Shown: piece after piece, positions 8,460 through 16,948 of the stretch | Layout of the letters: each line of letters opens with the position of its first letter | Numbering within the stretch: position 1 is the stretch's first letter | Source: a virus | IMG/VR virus record: IMGVR_UViG_3300045453_000084 | Coordinates: 1 to 43,826 of that record | DNA: 43,826 bases | Strand: one strand, 5' to 3' | The notes under the pieces: generated by a model | What the model saw: only the letters and a program-made list of their open reading frames with translations | Told to the model about the DNA's origin: nothing | Database searches by the model: none | Made by a program: the position numbers and the translations under genes

Positions 8460-11400
8460 CTAGCCGACGCGGGTGGTGTTGGTGATGTAGCGGCTCAGCA
8501 GGTTGTTCAGCCGCGCGCTGTTGGCGCGCTCCTCGCGCAGCTCCTCGGTCAGCGTCTCGACCGCCGCCAGCAGCCGGCTGACCTGCTGCGCCTGCGGGCC
8601 GCCGGCATTCTGGTCGAGCGCCTGGCCGCCCGCGCCGCCCGGCACCATGTTGGCCTGCAGCGCCAGCAGGTCCTGCAGGATGGCGTCGCGGTCGGCGTTG
8701 TAGCGGGCCGAGCCCGCGTAGTAGCTGCGGCTGAATTCCGCCCGCTCCAGACCTTCCTCGGCGAGGCGGCCGATCGCCGCCTGGTCGCCGGCGAAGGCCT
8801 GCGCGCGGGTGGCGGCATATCCCGCCTCGAGGCCGGCCAGCGTGCCGCGCGGGTCGAGATTGGCGAGGTCGCCGCCCGGCGTCAGGCGGCGGATCGCCTC
8901 CTCCAGCCGGCCGGTGCTCTGCTCGTAATACTGCTGCTCGATCTCGAGCTTCTTCTTCGTCCAGTATTCGGCGATGCGCGCCATGTCGACGTAGACGTCC
9001 TTGACGTTGTCGCGGATGTATTCGGCGCTCGCGAGCGAGTCCTTGCGCTGGTCCTCCAGCTCTCGCAGCGCCACCGCCCGCGGGTCGAGCATGCCGTCGA
9101 GGAAGTCCTGCGCGACGCGCTTCACCCGCTTTTCCTGCTCCTGGCGCACCGGCGCCAGCGACAGGCCGAGGCTGGCGGCCGTCGAGGCCGTGGCCTCGAA
9201 TTCGGCGTTGAGCTTCCTGATCGCATCGGCCACCGACGCCGTGCTCTTGCCCAGCCGGTCGTAGACGTTGGACACGAAATCGACCGCCTGTCCGACCTGC
9301 GCCAGACTGCCCGAGGAGCCGCGCTGACCAACCGTGTACAAGGCCGTCCGCATCGACTGCGAAATCTCGCCGACTGCGCCGCCAAGGATGGACCGGACCG
9401 CGACCTGGGCGCCGCCACTGTCCAGCATGTTGTCTTCGCCGGCGCGCCAGAGCGACTTCGCCCCGGTCGATGGATCGATGAGGTACGACCAGCTCTGATT
9501 CAGGTTCCAGCCGCCACCGGTGCGCGACGAGGTCTCCGACGCCATGCCCCAGACCTTGCCGGGATCCTTGACGCCGCCCAGCATGCCGAAGATCGAATCG
9601 AGACTGTTGCCGAGCTGGCCGAGCGGCTGCTGCAGGCTGCGCGCGTCGGCGCTCGGCCCCCAGGCGCCGCCCGAGGTCGACCAGCCGCCGGCGCCATAGT
9701 TGAGGGCACCGTATGCCTGGTTGTCGACGTACTTCTGTTGCTCGCCACCGAACAGGCCGGGCAGGAACGCCGACGCCAGGCTGATGAGCGGGCCGGCGAT
9801 CTGGCCAATGCCCGGAATCAGCGACACCGCGCCGCCGATCATGCTGCCGATGCCGCCGATCGTGCTGGCGGTGCTGCCGTTGCCGGTGGCGAGCTGGAAG
9901 ATGCCCGAGCCGATGCCGGCCACGGCACCGATGCCCTGAAGCGGCGTGATGCCCCATGAGGACGGGTTCCACATGCTCGGCGAAAGCATGGGCACGCCCT
10001 GCATCGACGCCGGCGACATGCCCGCATAGGGACCGGTGAAGGGCGTGTTCAGCCACTGGCCGAAGCTGCCCAGCGAACCCGACAGGTTGCCGAACAAGCT
10101 GCCGCCCCCCAGCGACGGCATGCCGAGACCGCCGCCGGCGCCGCCCCCCAAACCTCCCATCGAGCCGTAGCCCAGGGCCGACGCGGTCTGCGGCGACACC
10201 AGGCCAAGGGAGCCCAACGCCTGCACGCCCATGCCGATCACCGGCCGGATGGTGGCGAGCGCCAGCAGCTCGGCCGCGGCGCGGCGGGCGGTGCGGATGA
10301 AGAGCTGGCCGAACTCCTCCATCGAGAACCTGCCGTTCTCGAGGATGCGGTCCCACATGTCGGCGGCGGTCTGCTGGATGGACTGCAGGCCGCTCTTCAG
10401 CGGCTCCAGCCACATCTCGTTGGCCCGCTTCATCTCCTCGGCCTGGCCCTTGAGCCTCTCGTTCTGCTCGATCGCCTGGCGGCGGCGCTCGATGTCCTCG
10501 ACGGTAAGCGCGGTCCCGGCCTTCTCGGCCTCGTGCTTGGCCTTGATCAGGGCGAGTTCGCGCGCCCGCACCTCGGGGAACTCGTTCAGCAGCCGCAGCT
10601 CGGCCTCGAGCAGGACGTTCTGCTTCTCCAGCTCGGTCGTGGCGACGGCGAAGCTCTCGGCCGCCTTGCCCTGGGCGGCGCGCTGCATCAGCTCGACGAT
10701 CTTCTGCAGGCGCGGGTCGGTGGCCTCCAGCGCCTTGCCGTAGATCTCGATGGCCTTCTGCGCCGCCGCGGCCGCGACGGTCTGCTCCTGGAAGGCGACG
10801 TCGCCGCGGCGGGCGGCCGCGGTCATCCTGTCCTGCGCCTCGGCGGCGGCACCCAGCTGGGTGATCAGCTTGGCGTAGCGCTCGGCCTCGTTCTGGCCGG
10901 TGCCCTTCGGTGGCGGGTTGGAGGCGCCGACGGTCGGCGAGCTGTAGGACGGGTTGGGCTCCGGGCCGTTCCAGCCCTGGCCACCCCTTCCCTGCACGCG
11001 CGCGCGGTCGAGGTCGAGCTTCTTCAGCAGCGGCGCGGCGCCCGGCTGGCCGGCCAGGTTGTTGCGCTCGAACTCGATGCGCTCCAGGCTCTCCTGCGCG
11101 CCGGTGCCGCTGTCGGGGCCGGTCGTGAACTTGCTGCCAAGCCACGAGGCGGCCTTGCCTGCCTGCTCCATGCCGTAGATGAACAGCTTGAGCGGCGCGA
11201 GGGCCACTTCGATCGCGCCGGCGATGGCGCGGAAGCCGAAGGCGACCGGTTCGTAAAAATTCTCGGCGGCGAAAGCGCGCCACTTCAGCATCGACTGCTC
11301 GGCGGTCGAGCCGAGCTTGTCCCACTTGTCGATGGTCTCCGGCTTGATCATGGCGCCGGCGCGCTCGGCCGAGGCCGCGAGATCGTCCTGCCCCCTAGCC

Positions 11401-12017
11401 AGCGCCGGCAGCAGCACCAGCATCTTGCGGCCGGCCTTGTCGAACACCTCGGTCGAGAGCGCGACGCGGGTGTTGGCGTTGTCGACCTTGTCGAGCGAGC
11501 GCGCGGCGTCGGTCAGCAGGTCGCCGTAGGGCCGCACCGCGCCCTGGGCGTCGAGGATCTTTATGCCGAGACGGTTGAAGATCTCGATGGCTTCCTTGTT
11601 GCCCTCCGACGCCTGGCCGATCTTGCGGCTGTACGCGGCGGCGCCCACTTCGAGGTCGGAAAGCTTCACGCTGGCGCCGGTCGCGGCATACTGCATGCCC
11701 TGCAGCTGGCGCGTGTTGGTGGTGAGCTGCTCCGCCATGGAGCCGAGGCCCCCCACCGCCTCGGTCAGCTCGCGGGCGAAGGAGGTGACGGCACCCACCG
11801 ACAGGGCGATGCCGAACACGCTGGCGAAGCGCGAGACGGTGTTGAAGCCGGCGCCCAGCTTGCCCAGCTGGGCCTCCATGCGGGCCAGCGTGCCGTTGGT
11901 GTTTCCGACCGACTTCTCGATGTCCTCCAGCGACTTCCGCGCCTGGTTCGCGCCCTCGCGCGCCTTGGAGGCGTCGTAGACGATTCGGACGATTTTGACT
12001 TTACCGGCCTCCTCCAT
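8460..12017 (-). CDS. Tail tape measure protein
   Basis: 1185 aa, the longest gene, fixing tail length. It begins with a helical, Lys/Ala/Glu-rich region (VYDASKAREGANQARKSLED). The middle is Gly-rich and hydrophobic (about 640-780, for example IGGIGSMIGGAVSLIPGIGQ), which probably enters the membrane during DNA injection. The C-terminal third is again long and helical. It follows the tail chaperone frameshift gene, as expected. The short gap upstream carries one copy (A) of the dispersed repeat. The very long open frames antisense to it are high-GC shadows. Confidence 0.96.
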   Translation of the reverse strand: MEEAGKVKIVRIVYDASKAREGANQARKSLEDIEKSVGNTNGTLARMEAQLGKLGAGFNTVSRFASVFGIALSVGAVTSFARELTEAVGGLGSMAEQLTTNTRQLQGMQYAATGASVKLSDLEVGAAAYSRKIGQASEGNKEAIEIFNRLGIKILDAQGAVRPYGDLLTDAARSLDKVDNANTRVALSTEVFDKAGRKMLVLLPALARGQDDLAASAERAGAMIKPETIDKWDKLGSTAEQSMLKWRAFAAENFYEPVAFGFRAIAGAIEVALAPLKLFIYGMEQAGKAASWLGSKFTTGPDSGTGAQESLERIEFERNNLAGQPGAAPLLKKLDLDRARVQGRGGQGWNGPEPNPSYSSPTVGASNPPPKGTGQNEAERYAKLITQLGAAAEAQDRMTAAARRGDVAFQEQTVAAAAAQKAIEIYGKALEATDPRLQKIVELMQRAAQGKAAESFAVATTELEKQNVLLEAELRLLNEFPEVRARELALIKAKHEAEKAGTALTVEDIERRRQAIEQNERLKGQAEEMKRANEMWLEPLKSGLQSIQQTAADMWDRILENGRFSMEEFGQLFIRTARRAAAELLALATIRPVIGMGVQALGSLGLVSPQTASALGYGSMGGLGGGAGGGLGMPSLGGGSLFGNLSGSLGSFGQWLNTPFTGPYAGMSPASMQGVPMLSPSMWNPSSWGITPLQGIGAVAGIGSGIFQLATGNGSTASTIGGIGSMIGGAVSLIPGIGQIAGPLISLASAFLPGLFGGEQQKYVDNQAYGALNYGAGGWSTSGGAWGPSADARSLQQPLGQLGNSLDSIFGMLGGVKDPGKVWGMASETSSRTGGGWNLNQSWSYLIDPSTGAKSLWRAGEDNMLDSGGAQVAVRSILGGAVGEISQSMRTALYTVGQRGSSGSLAQVGQAVDFVSNVYDRLGKSTASVADAIRKLNAEFEATASTAASLGLSLAPVRQEQEKRVKRVAQDFLDGMLDPRAVALRELEDQRKDSLASAEYIRDNVKDVYVDMARIAEYWTKKKLEIEQQYYEQSTGRLEEAIRRLTPGGDLANLDPRGTLAGLEAGYAATRAQAFAGDQAAIGRLAEEGLERAEFSRSYYAGSARYNADRDAILQDLLALQANMVPGGAGGQALDQNAGGPQAQQVSRLLAAVETLTEELREERANSARLNNLLSRYITNTTRVG

Positions 12018-12030
12018 CTGACACTCCCAT

Positions 12031-12111
12031 CGTGCGCAATTGGAATCGTGCGGGCTTTTCGCGCGTGTGAACGCGCTGCCGCCCGCCGCCCTCCGGCTAT
12101 CGCCGGCGGGC
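12031..12111 (+). repeat. Dispersed structured repeat, copy A
   Basis: Box CGTGCGCAAT, then CGTGCGGGC, outer stem GCGGGC/GCCCGC, inner stem GCGCG/CGCGC, box CTGCC, then a terminal CCGGC/GCCGG hairpin. The TAG stop of the frameshifted chaperone (12097-12099) lies in that hairpin. Confidence 0.85.
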
Positions 12112-12881
12112 TGCCTCCTCGCGAAGACGCTTCATCTCGTGTTCGACCCAGCAGTCGTCGATCTCGACGAGCTGCTCGACGAAGAGCTCCAGCCCGTCGC
12201 CGATCAGGCCCTGCCGCACGCCCTCGTCGCGGAAGGTATCGGCGGCGATCGGCAGCGGCGTCGGGACCATGCCCCCGCTGAGGGGGCGGCTGCGACCCAG
12301 CCGCAGCAGGGTGCCGTAGAGCGCCAGGCCCTCGGGCCCCGGCTCGGGCCGGGACAGCAGCTTCGCGCGCGAGGCCTTGTCGCCCCGCTGCGCATGGTTG
12401 CGGAAGGCGGCGACCTTCGGCCCCCAGGCGCTGTCCCAGCGGATCAGTTTTTTACGTCTTCGACCGTTTCCTTGGCGCGCGCCATGCGGAAGTTCCTGTG
12501 CTCGAAGCAGGTCACCGCGAGGTCCTGGATGGCGTCGTCGGCGAAGGCCAGGAACTGCGCGGCCGCCTCCTGGCTGAACGGCGCGGCGCTGCCGTCCGGA
12601 GCCGGCACGTTCTTCCAGTCGCGCACGAACATGCGCGCGTAGTAGCGCGCACGCACCGCGGCAAGCTCCTCCTTCTCGGCACCCACGCCCTCGAGGCGGC
12701 GCAGCTCGGCCTGCATCTTGGGGAACAGCTCGACATAGGCCGGGTTGGCGTCGGTCGCGGCCAGCACCAGAAGGCGGGCCTCGCTGTCGGTGATCTTCAT
12801 CCAGAGGCCGGTCTCGCCCTCGATCGTGCGGTCGCGGCGCAGCGCGGCGAACTTAGTCGTGTCGATCAGCTTCGAATCCAT
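12097..12881 (-). CDS. Tail assembly chaperone, -1 frameshift fusion (GT-like)
   Basis: Predicted 261-residue product made when ribosomes slip -1 at A-AAA-AAC (12447-12453). The first 145 residues equal the short chaperone; the next 116 continue as LIRWDSAWGPKV through to EEAARRR and a TAG at 12097. The extension has no start of its own but is open, codon-biased like its neighbours, and fills what would otherwise be a 420-base gap. This is the lambda G/GT arrangement: the fusion loads the tape measure protein for tail tube assembly. The stop is inside repeat copy A. Frameshift efficiency cannot be judged from sequence. Confidence 0.85.
12444..12881 (-). CDS. Tail assembly chaperone, short form (G-like)
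   Basis: 145 aa from MDSKLIDTTKFAAL, preceded by AAGGA. The helical C-terminal half (EAAAQFLAFADDAIQDLAVT) and the location between tail tube and tape measure genes fit the zero-frame chaperone. It ends GTA-AAA-AAC-TGA, where the heptamer forms a perfect slippery site. The gene start overlaps the end of the 75-aa gene upstream. It should be made in excess over the fusion. Confidence 0.88.
   Translation of the reverse strand: MDSKLIDTTKFAALRRDRTIEGETGLWMKITDSEARLLVLAATDANPAYVELFPKMQAELRRLEGVGAEKEELAAVRARYYARMFVRDWKNVPAPDGSAAPFSQEAAAQFLAFADDAIQDLAVTCFEHRNFRMARAKETVEDVKN
12447..12453 (-). other. Slippery heptamer A-AAA-AAC for -1 frameshifting
   Basis: In phase with the chaperone frame (GTA AAA AAC TGA), with the zero-frame stop immediately after. 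Both tRNAs can re-pair in the -1 frame, which then stays open for 116 codons. This is the strongest known class of bacterial slippery site. Confidence 0.9.
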
Positions 12882-13080
12882 CGTCCTTGTTTCCTTCCGT
12901 GTCGTTGCCGGTTTCTTGGTGGCCCTCGCGCAGGAGACCTGCGGCCTTGCCGACATCGAGCTGCTCGGGCGTGCACTCGATCTTCTGGCCGGTCCTGAAT
13001 CGGACCTTGCGCTCGCCCTCCTCCGACCCGACGAAGACGCGGAACGGGCGGAGGACGGTGGCGCGGACCTTGGTCGTCAT
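12853..13080 (-). CDS. Small phage tail-region protein, 75 aa
   Basis: 75 aa with an N-terminal beta-like segment (RATVLRPFRVFVGSEEGERK) carrying a KVRFRTGQKIECTPEQ motif and a polar, acidic tail. It lies between tail tube and chaperone genes and overlaps the chaperone start. Similar short proteins (an SH3-like strand followed by a disordered tail) occur at this place in related phages. Role unknown. GAGGA lies before the ATG, just after repeat copy B. Confidence 0.65.
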   Translation of the reverse strand: MTTKVRATVLRPFRVFVGSEEGERKVRFRTGQKIECTPEQLDVGKAAGLLREGHQETGNDTEGNKDDGFEADRHD

Positions 13081-13090
13081 GAATCCTCGA

Positions 13091-13170
13091 ACGTGCGCAA
13101 GGGGAGCCGTGCGAGCTTCCGGCGCTGGTTACAGCGCCTGCCGCTCGCCAGCGGTGGCTACGCCACCGCT
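13091..13170 (+). repeat. Dispersed structured repeat, copy B
   Basis: Box ACGTGCGCAA, outer stem GCGAGC/GCTCGC, inner stem GGCGCT/AGCGCC, CCTGCCGCTCGCC, then a 9-bp hairpin AGCGGTGGC-tac-GCCACCGCT that holds the TAG stop of the tail tube gene. Both outer and inner stems differ from copy A by paired changes. Confidence 0.87.
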
Positions 13171-14072
13171 CGCGTGATCTCGATGGCGCAACCATCGCTC
13201 TCGTCGTGCAGGGCATCGACGTGGCAGCCTAGCATGACGTCGCCGTCGTTGCCCGGGTCGGAGCGCTGCGGGCGGCTGATCTTTCCGTTCGGGATGTTGA
13301 AGGTGTACTTCTTGGTGGTGAGGATGCCGGCCGTCATCACCAGCGCGCCTGTCGTGCCGGGCAGCAGGGTCGTGTACTGCGCCAGGCTCTCCCAGTAGAA
13401 CTGGAAGTCCATCGGGATGCGGAAGCGGCCGAGGCCCGTGCCGTAGGCCGCCGAGCTGCCGAAGGCGTACTTGCGGCGCACGTTGTTGGTGATGCGGATC
13501 GTGGCGTCGATCAGCTTCGGCGTCAGGCCGAAGAAGGTGCTGACCGTCACGTCGGCCGGGGTGATCGGCTCGTTGTCCGACGGATCCGCATAGGTCGCCA
13601 TCGACTTGGCGGCGGTGCCCGTCGTCTCGGTCATGCCGATGAGGTTCCAGATCATCGAGCCGGGCTGGCCGTTGGAAAGGCGCAGCTCGAGCGAGTCGAC
13701 GATCATGCCGGCGGACCAGACATAGGGATCGGTGCCGCCGTTCTCGTAGCGCTCCTCGACGGTGAGCGGCACCAGCGTGCTGGCGTCCTTCATCACGTCG
13801 GTCGACCAGTCGCTGCAGAGCAGCGAGCGGAACAGCAGCTCGACGCCGTCGTCGTAGACGAAGGGCATGGCGATGCGCATGCCGAGCGCGTCGAGGCCCT
13901 TATGCGTGGCCGCCAGGCGGCGATCGCCGCGGCGCTCGGGCGACTCGCCGAACGGCTTGTCGTTCAGTCCCTCGGTCGTGGCGTCGCGCAGGACCTTCCA
14001 CGCGGGGCTCGACGGGATGGTGCCCTGCGCCGACTCGGCGACGATCGACACCTGCTTCAGTGCGCTGTCCAT
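13158..14072 (-). CDS. Major tail tube protein
   Basis: 304 aa. The N-terminus KQVSIVAESAQGTIPSSPAW is the usual opening of this phage tail tube family, followed by beta-rich segments and the late block GALVMTAGILTTKKYTFNIP. It polymerises into the tail tube around the tape measure protein. It sits between the tail terminator and the chaperone. GGAG precedes the ATG. Its last codons and stop form one arm and the loop of the hairpin of repeat copy B. Confidence 0.9.
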   Translation of the reverse strand: MDSALKQVSIVAESAQGTIPSSPAWKVLRDATTEGLNDKPFGESPERRGDRRLAATHKGLDALGMRIAMPFVYDDGVELLFRSLLCSDWSTDVMKDASTLVPLTVEERYENGGTDPYVWSAGMIVDSLELRLSNGQPGSMIWNLIGMTETTGTAAKSMATYADPSDNEPITPADVTVSTFFGLTPKLIDATIRITNNVRRKYAFGSSAAYGTGLGRFRIPMDFQFYWESLAQYTTLLPGTTGALVMTAGILTTKKYTFNIPNGKISRPQRSDPGNDGDVMLGCHVDALHDESDGCAIEITRAVA

Positions 14073-14085
14073 CTCTAAGGCTCCA

Positions 14086-14511
14086 TCACTTCAGGTTGTA
14101 GACGAGGTAAGAGACCGCGACGTTCTCGATCCACCGGCCGGTGGCGCGGTTAGGCGACGGCGGGGACGAAAGGGTCCGCACGCCCCAACCGTTCGCCAGC
14201 GCGAAGCGCCGCTGCAGGAAGGCGTCGGAGATCGCGCGCGCGTAGCCCGCCACGTCGTTTCCGCTGTTCAGCGGTGCGACGACGCGGATCCAGACGTTGC
14301 CGCGCTCGCGGTAGAAATTGTTGCCCGGCGCGCCGAACGTGTACTGGTCCATCGGCGGGCCGCCGTCGAACTCCAGCGCGGTGAAGCCGGTTTCGCCCGT
14401 CGCCGAGGCATAGACGTTCTCGGTGTCCTTGCGGGCAAAAGGGATCGACTCGGCAGCGATGATGGTGTCGAGCTCGGTCTTGAAGGCGGCGCGGACGCGA
14501 TCGTCGGACAT
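14086..14511 (-). CDS. Tail terminator / completion protein
   Basis: 141 aa. Opens with VRAAFKTELDTIIAAESIPF, then YTFGAPGNNFYRERGNVWIR and a C-terminal VENVAVSYLV-like strand (written IENVAVSYLVYNLK in the sequence). This is the pattern of DUF4128-type tail terminators, which cap the tail and join it to the head. Its Shine-Dalgarno (GGAG) lies in the hairpin of repeat copy C1, so initiation could be structure-dependent. Confidence 0.8.
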   Translation of the reverse strand: MSDDRVRAAFKTELDTIIAAESIPFARKDTENVYASATGETGFTALEFDGGPPMDQYTFGAPGNNFYRERGNVWIRVVAPLNSGNDVAGYARAISDAFLQRRFALANGWGVRTLSSPPSPNRATGRWIENVAVSYLVYNLK

Positions 14512-14512
14512 A

Positions 14513-14596
14513 GGGTGCTCCGAAGGAGCACCCGGCGAGCGTCAGGCGCTGTAACCAGCGCCGGGAGCTCGCACCGCTCCAATGAGGTGCGCAATC
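14513..14596 (-). repeat. Dispersed structured repeat, copy C1
   Basis: Read leftward: GCGAGC outer arm, inner stem GGCGCT/AGCGCC, CCTGACGCTCGCC, then hairpin GGGTGCTCC-ttc-GGAGCACCC ending two bases before the ATG of the tail terminator gene. The 3' arm carries its GGAG. It lies head-to-head with copy C2. Confidence 0.85.
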
Positions 14597-14667
14597 TCAG
14601 CCATGCGGGCTTTCGCGCCTTCGCTTCGCTGCAGGCGCTGCCAACCGCCCGCGCCGCAAGCGGCGCG
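14584..14667 (+). repeat. Dispersed structured repeat, copy C2
   Basis: Box GGTGCGCAAT, ATGCGGGCTTTC, inner stem GCGCCT/AGGCGC, GCTGCC, a 2-base insertion before the CCGCCCGC arm, then hairpin GCGCCGC-aa-GCGGCGC ending at the TAG of the next gene. Shares its first bases with C1. Confidence 0.83.
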
Positions 14668-15366
14668 CTACCACACCGACTTCTTCATCAGGAACTGCAG
14701 CACCGGGTAGGTGTAGAAGCCGCCCTTGCCTCGGGTCTGCGCCTTCGACGACTTCAGGATCGTGGCGTCGATCTGCAGCGTCTCCAGCCGGAAATCCACG
14801 AAGACCGAGGCGCCGTAGCGCCGGGTCACGTCGACCACGACCTTGCGGTAGACGCCGCTCGGTGCCTGCTTCGAGAGGCCACGCCTGCCCTTCCAGCCCT
14901 TGCGCCGGTTGGCGCGGCCGCCCTCGATCTTGCGGGCGTAGGGCATGGTGTTGACGATCTGGACCTTGGCACCCGGCCGGAGCCGGTCGAGCGACGCCAG
15001 GGACTCCAGCGTGGCGGCGCGGCCGCCGGCGATACCCACGCCATCGACCAGGATGACGTGGCTGTCGCGATAGTGTCCGTCCTCGGCGGGGCCGATCGGC
15101 GAGAGCCTCACCAGCTCGGCATAGGCATAGGCCACCGCCGCGCGCAGCGAGGTGCGCCGCGCGAACTCGATCTTCCCGAAGGGCTTGACCTCGAGGTAGT
15201 TGCGCAGCCGCACGTTGTCGGTGATGACGATGGGCTCGGCGGTGAAGCCCTTCTTGACCTCGCGCGGCAGGTCCTGGTGGACCAGCGCGATGTGCTCGGC
15301 GCGGATGTCGCGCTGCAGCCAGGCGTCCAGCTCGACGACGGTGATGCCGTCGGTCGTGGCGGGCAT
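14668..15366 (-). CDS. Head-tail connector / tail completion protein (gp10-like)
   Basis: 232 aa, basic. It lies between the 105-aa head-closure gene and the tail terminator, the place of HK97 gp10-type tail completion proteins. Features are a helical ARRTSLRAAVAYAYAELV segment, a strongly basic stretch (EGGRANRRKGWKGRRG) and C-terminal strands ending VLQFLMKKSVW. The start overlaps the upstream stop as TGATG. The assignment rests mainly on synteny. Confidence 0.65.
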   Translation of the reverse strand: MPATTDGITVVELDAWLQRDIRAEHIALVHQDLPREVKKGFTAEPIVITDNVRLRNYLEVKPFGKIEFARRTSLRAAVAYAYAELVRLSPIGPAEDGHYRDSHVILVDGVGIAGGRAATLESLASLDRLRPGAKVQIVNTMPYARKIEGGRANRRKGWKGRRGLSKQAPSGVYRKVVVDVTRRYGASVFVDFRLETLQIDATILKSSKAQTRGKGGFYTYPVLQFLMKKSVW

Positions 15367-15683
15367 CAGGAATGGCCGCCCGAGACCACCAGGATGTGCA
15401 GCGCCACCGACTCGCCGACCCTGCGGGTGTCGCAGGACTGGATCAGGTAGCCGCCGATTGAGTCGCCCTGCCGCGGGTAGCGCGTCGGCGCGGCCGAGGC
15501 GGCGATCTCGGCGTTGGAGATCTTGATGGTGAATTCGGCGTCGTCCATCGCCCCGGCGAGTTCGACGCCGGTCAGGCTGTAGCGCTTGGCCTTCACGTCG
15601 ATGTTCGCCTGGCCGGCGCGCTTCAGGGTCAGGGTCTCGCCGTGACGCAGGAACATGCGCCGCGAGGCATCGACGATGCTCAC
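15366..15683 (-). CDS. Head closure protein, 105 aa
   Basis: 105 aa with a GTG start overlapping the upstream TGA (GTGA). The core RHGETLTLKRAG and later GDSIGGYLIQSCDTRRV are the strands of small head-closure (neck) proteins of siphophages. It plugs or extends the portal after DNA packaging. The position between the gp6-like adaptor and the tail completion gene agrees with this. Confidence 0.7.
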   Translation of the reverse strand: MSIVDASRRMFLRHGETLTLKRAGQANIDVKAKRYSLTGVELAGAMDDAEFTIKISNAEIAASAAPTRYPRQGDSIGGYLIQSCDTRRVGESVALHILVVSGGHS

Positions 15684-16375
15684 GGCAGCGGATTCCGCCA
15701 GGGCGCCAGCATGTCGCGCACCGACGGCAGCAGATACGGTGCCGTCAGTGCGCCGAGCGTGTCGCCGCCCGGCGTGGTGTAGGACACGCTGCCGACGTCC
15801 GGGGCGCTCTCGGACCGGATTGACGGGTCACGACCGGCCGACAGGACCGCTCCAGACATCTGTTCGATCGCGGCCGCCTCGAGAACGTTGTCGACGTTGC
15901 CCGACATCGTCGCGGCGAAGCCCGCCTTGAAGGTGACGACGATCTTCTGCGTCTTCCAGTCCGTGGGCGTGTCGCCGCTCATGCGGCGCAGCCTGGCCGG
16001 GCGGGCGCCGACGACGACATAGTCGGTGCCCGCGGCCAGGGCCGTGCCGTCCTCGACCACGCTGTCGACGGTGTAGAGAGGCAGGCGCCACGGCAGGTAG
16101 ATCTCGTGGCCCCTCTTCTCGCACTCGACGTGCCAGGTGGCGCGCAGGGTCTCGCGCGCGAAGGTCGGCTCGGCGCCGGCGGCGTCCTTGGCCAGGCGGC
16201 AGTAGTTGACGATGTTCTGCGACACCCGCGGGATCAGGTCGCCGATCAGGGAGTCGTAGTCGGTCGTCGTGATGCGCAGCGCCGTCTTCACCGCGGTGGC
16301 GGTGGTGAGGTTCCGCTCGGCATCCGACGAACTCGCCGGCGTCACGGTCTCCAGCAGGTCGCAGAAGGACTTCAT
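15680..16375 (-). CDS. Head-tail adaptor (gp6-like)
   Basis: 231 aa from MKSFCDLLETVTPASS; longer frames upstream would translate a hairpin-rich gap. Helical N-terminal half (TAVKTALRITTTDYDSLIGD) followed by PRVSQNIVNYCRL and LYTVDSVVEDGTALAAGTDY, the typical order of phage head-tail connectors of the gp6 / phiE125 gp8 type. These form a ring below the portal. The stop overlaps the next gene's GTG. Confidence 0.85.
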   Translation of the reverse strand: MKSFCDLLETVTPASSSDAERNLTTATAVKTALRITTTDYDSLIGDLIPRVSQNIVNYCRLAKDAAGAEPTFARETLRATWHVECEKRGHEIYLPWRLPLYTVDSVVEDGTALAAGTDYVVVGARPARLRRMSGDTPTDWKTQKIVVTFKAGFAATMSGNVDNVLEAAAIEQMSGAVLSAGRDPSIRSESAPDVGSVSYTTPGGDTLGALTAPYLLPSVRDMLAPWRNPLP

Positions 16376-16380
16376 GCGCG

Positions 16381-16475
16381 GGATCCGGGCGGCGAGAGAA
16401 TGGGGCACCGCCGGCCGGTGGGGTGCACCGGCCGGCAGCGGGAGACAGGTCAGGCAGGCCGGCTCTAGGCCGGCG
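16381..16475. repeat. Inverted repeats between adaptor and 140-aa gene
   Basis: An 11-bp perfect hairpin GCCGGCCGGTG / CACCGGCCGGC with a 5-base loop (arms 16410-16420 and 16426-16436), and a second GCCGGC/GCCGGC pair around the TAG stop of the 140-aa gene. No match to the core of the dispersed repeat family; may be an mRNA stabiliser or a weak terminator without a T-tract. Confidence 0.6.
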
Positions 16476-16887
16476 GGTTGACCGTCGGGGCGTTGCTCGG
16501 ATGGCCGAGCAGCGCCGTGGCCGCGATCAGGGCGGCCGTGGCGTTGTTGGTCGGCGTGATCGTGAGCCGCGTGTAGCGCTTCGATCCCTTGTAGCCGAGC
16601 TTGTAGCACTTATTGTCGTCGCTCTGGATGAACGACGCCAGAGCCTCGGTTCCGATCAGGTCGTTGTCGGAAACCGCCGCGGCGTCCGAGAGGTTGGCGA
16701 CGTCGCCCTCCTCGAGGAGCGCCGTGAACTCCGCGCCGGCATCGCCCAGCGAGCCGGTCAGGATGAGGTAGGTCAGCGACTCGAAGTCCTTGCGGTCGAT
16801 GATTTCGCCGACGAGGGCGGTGTTGTCGGCCACCGACTGCGGCGAGATGCAGCGCTTCGGGGTGACCTGGTTGAAAAGATCGCGCAT
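16465..16887 (-). CDS. Conserved phage head-region protein, 140 aa
   Basis: 140 aa from MRDLFNQVTPKRCISP; upstream codons in frame only translate repeat copy D. Pattern: IDRKDFESLTYLILTGSLGD, NDLIGTEALASFI, then YKGSKRYTRLTITPTNN and a hydrophobic helix. The protein is common directly downstream of capsid genes in alphaproteobacterial phages and may be a capsid decoration or head component; function is not established. GGAGGC lies before the start. Confidence 0.75.
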   Translation of the reverse strand: MRDLFNQVTPKRCISPQSVADNTALVGEIIDRKDFESLTYLILTGSLGDAGAEFTALLEEGDVANLSDAAAVSDNDLIGTEALASFIQSDDNKCYKLGYKGSKRYTRLTITPTNNATAALIAATALLGHPSNAPTVNPPA

Positions 16888-16948
16888 GGCCTGCGCCTCC
16901 GTGAAGAACGATGAAGAGGTGCGGCGGCTATTCTGGCCCGGCCGCCGC

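Noticed and set aside
7978-11325. A 1115-residue open frame on the minus strand across the tape measure and tail hub genes
   Set aside because: It is out of frame with both, crosses their junction, and its product is an Arg/Gly/Ala/Pro-rich shadow typical of high-GC DNA.
16381-16475. A twelfth copy of the dispersed repeat
   Set aside because: It has strong hairpins and a stop codon in one of them, but lacks the GTGCGRGCT and CTGCCGCYCGCC core boxes.
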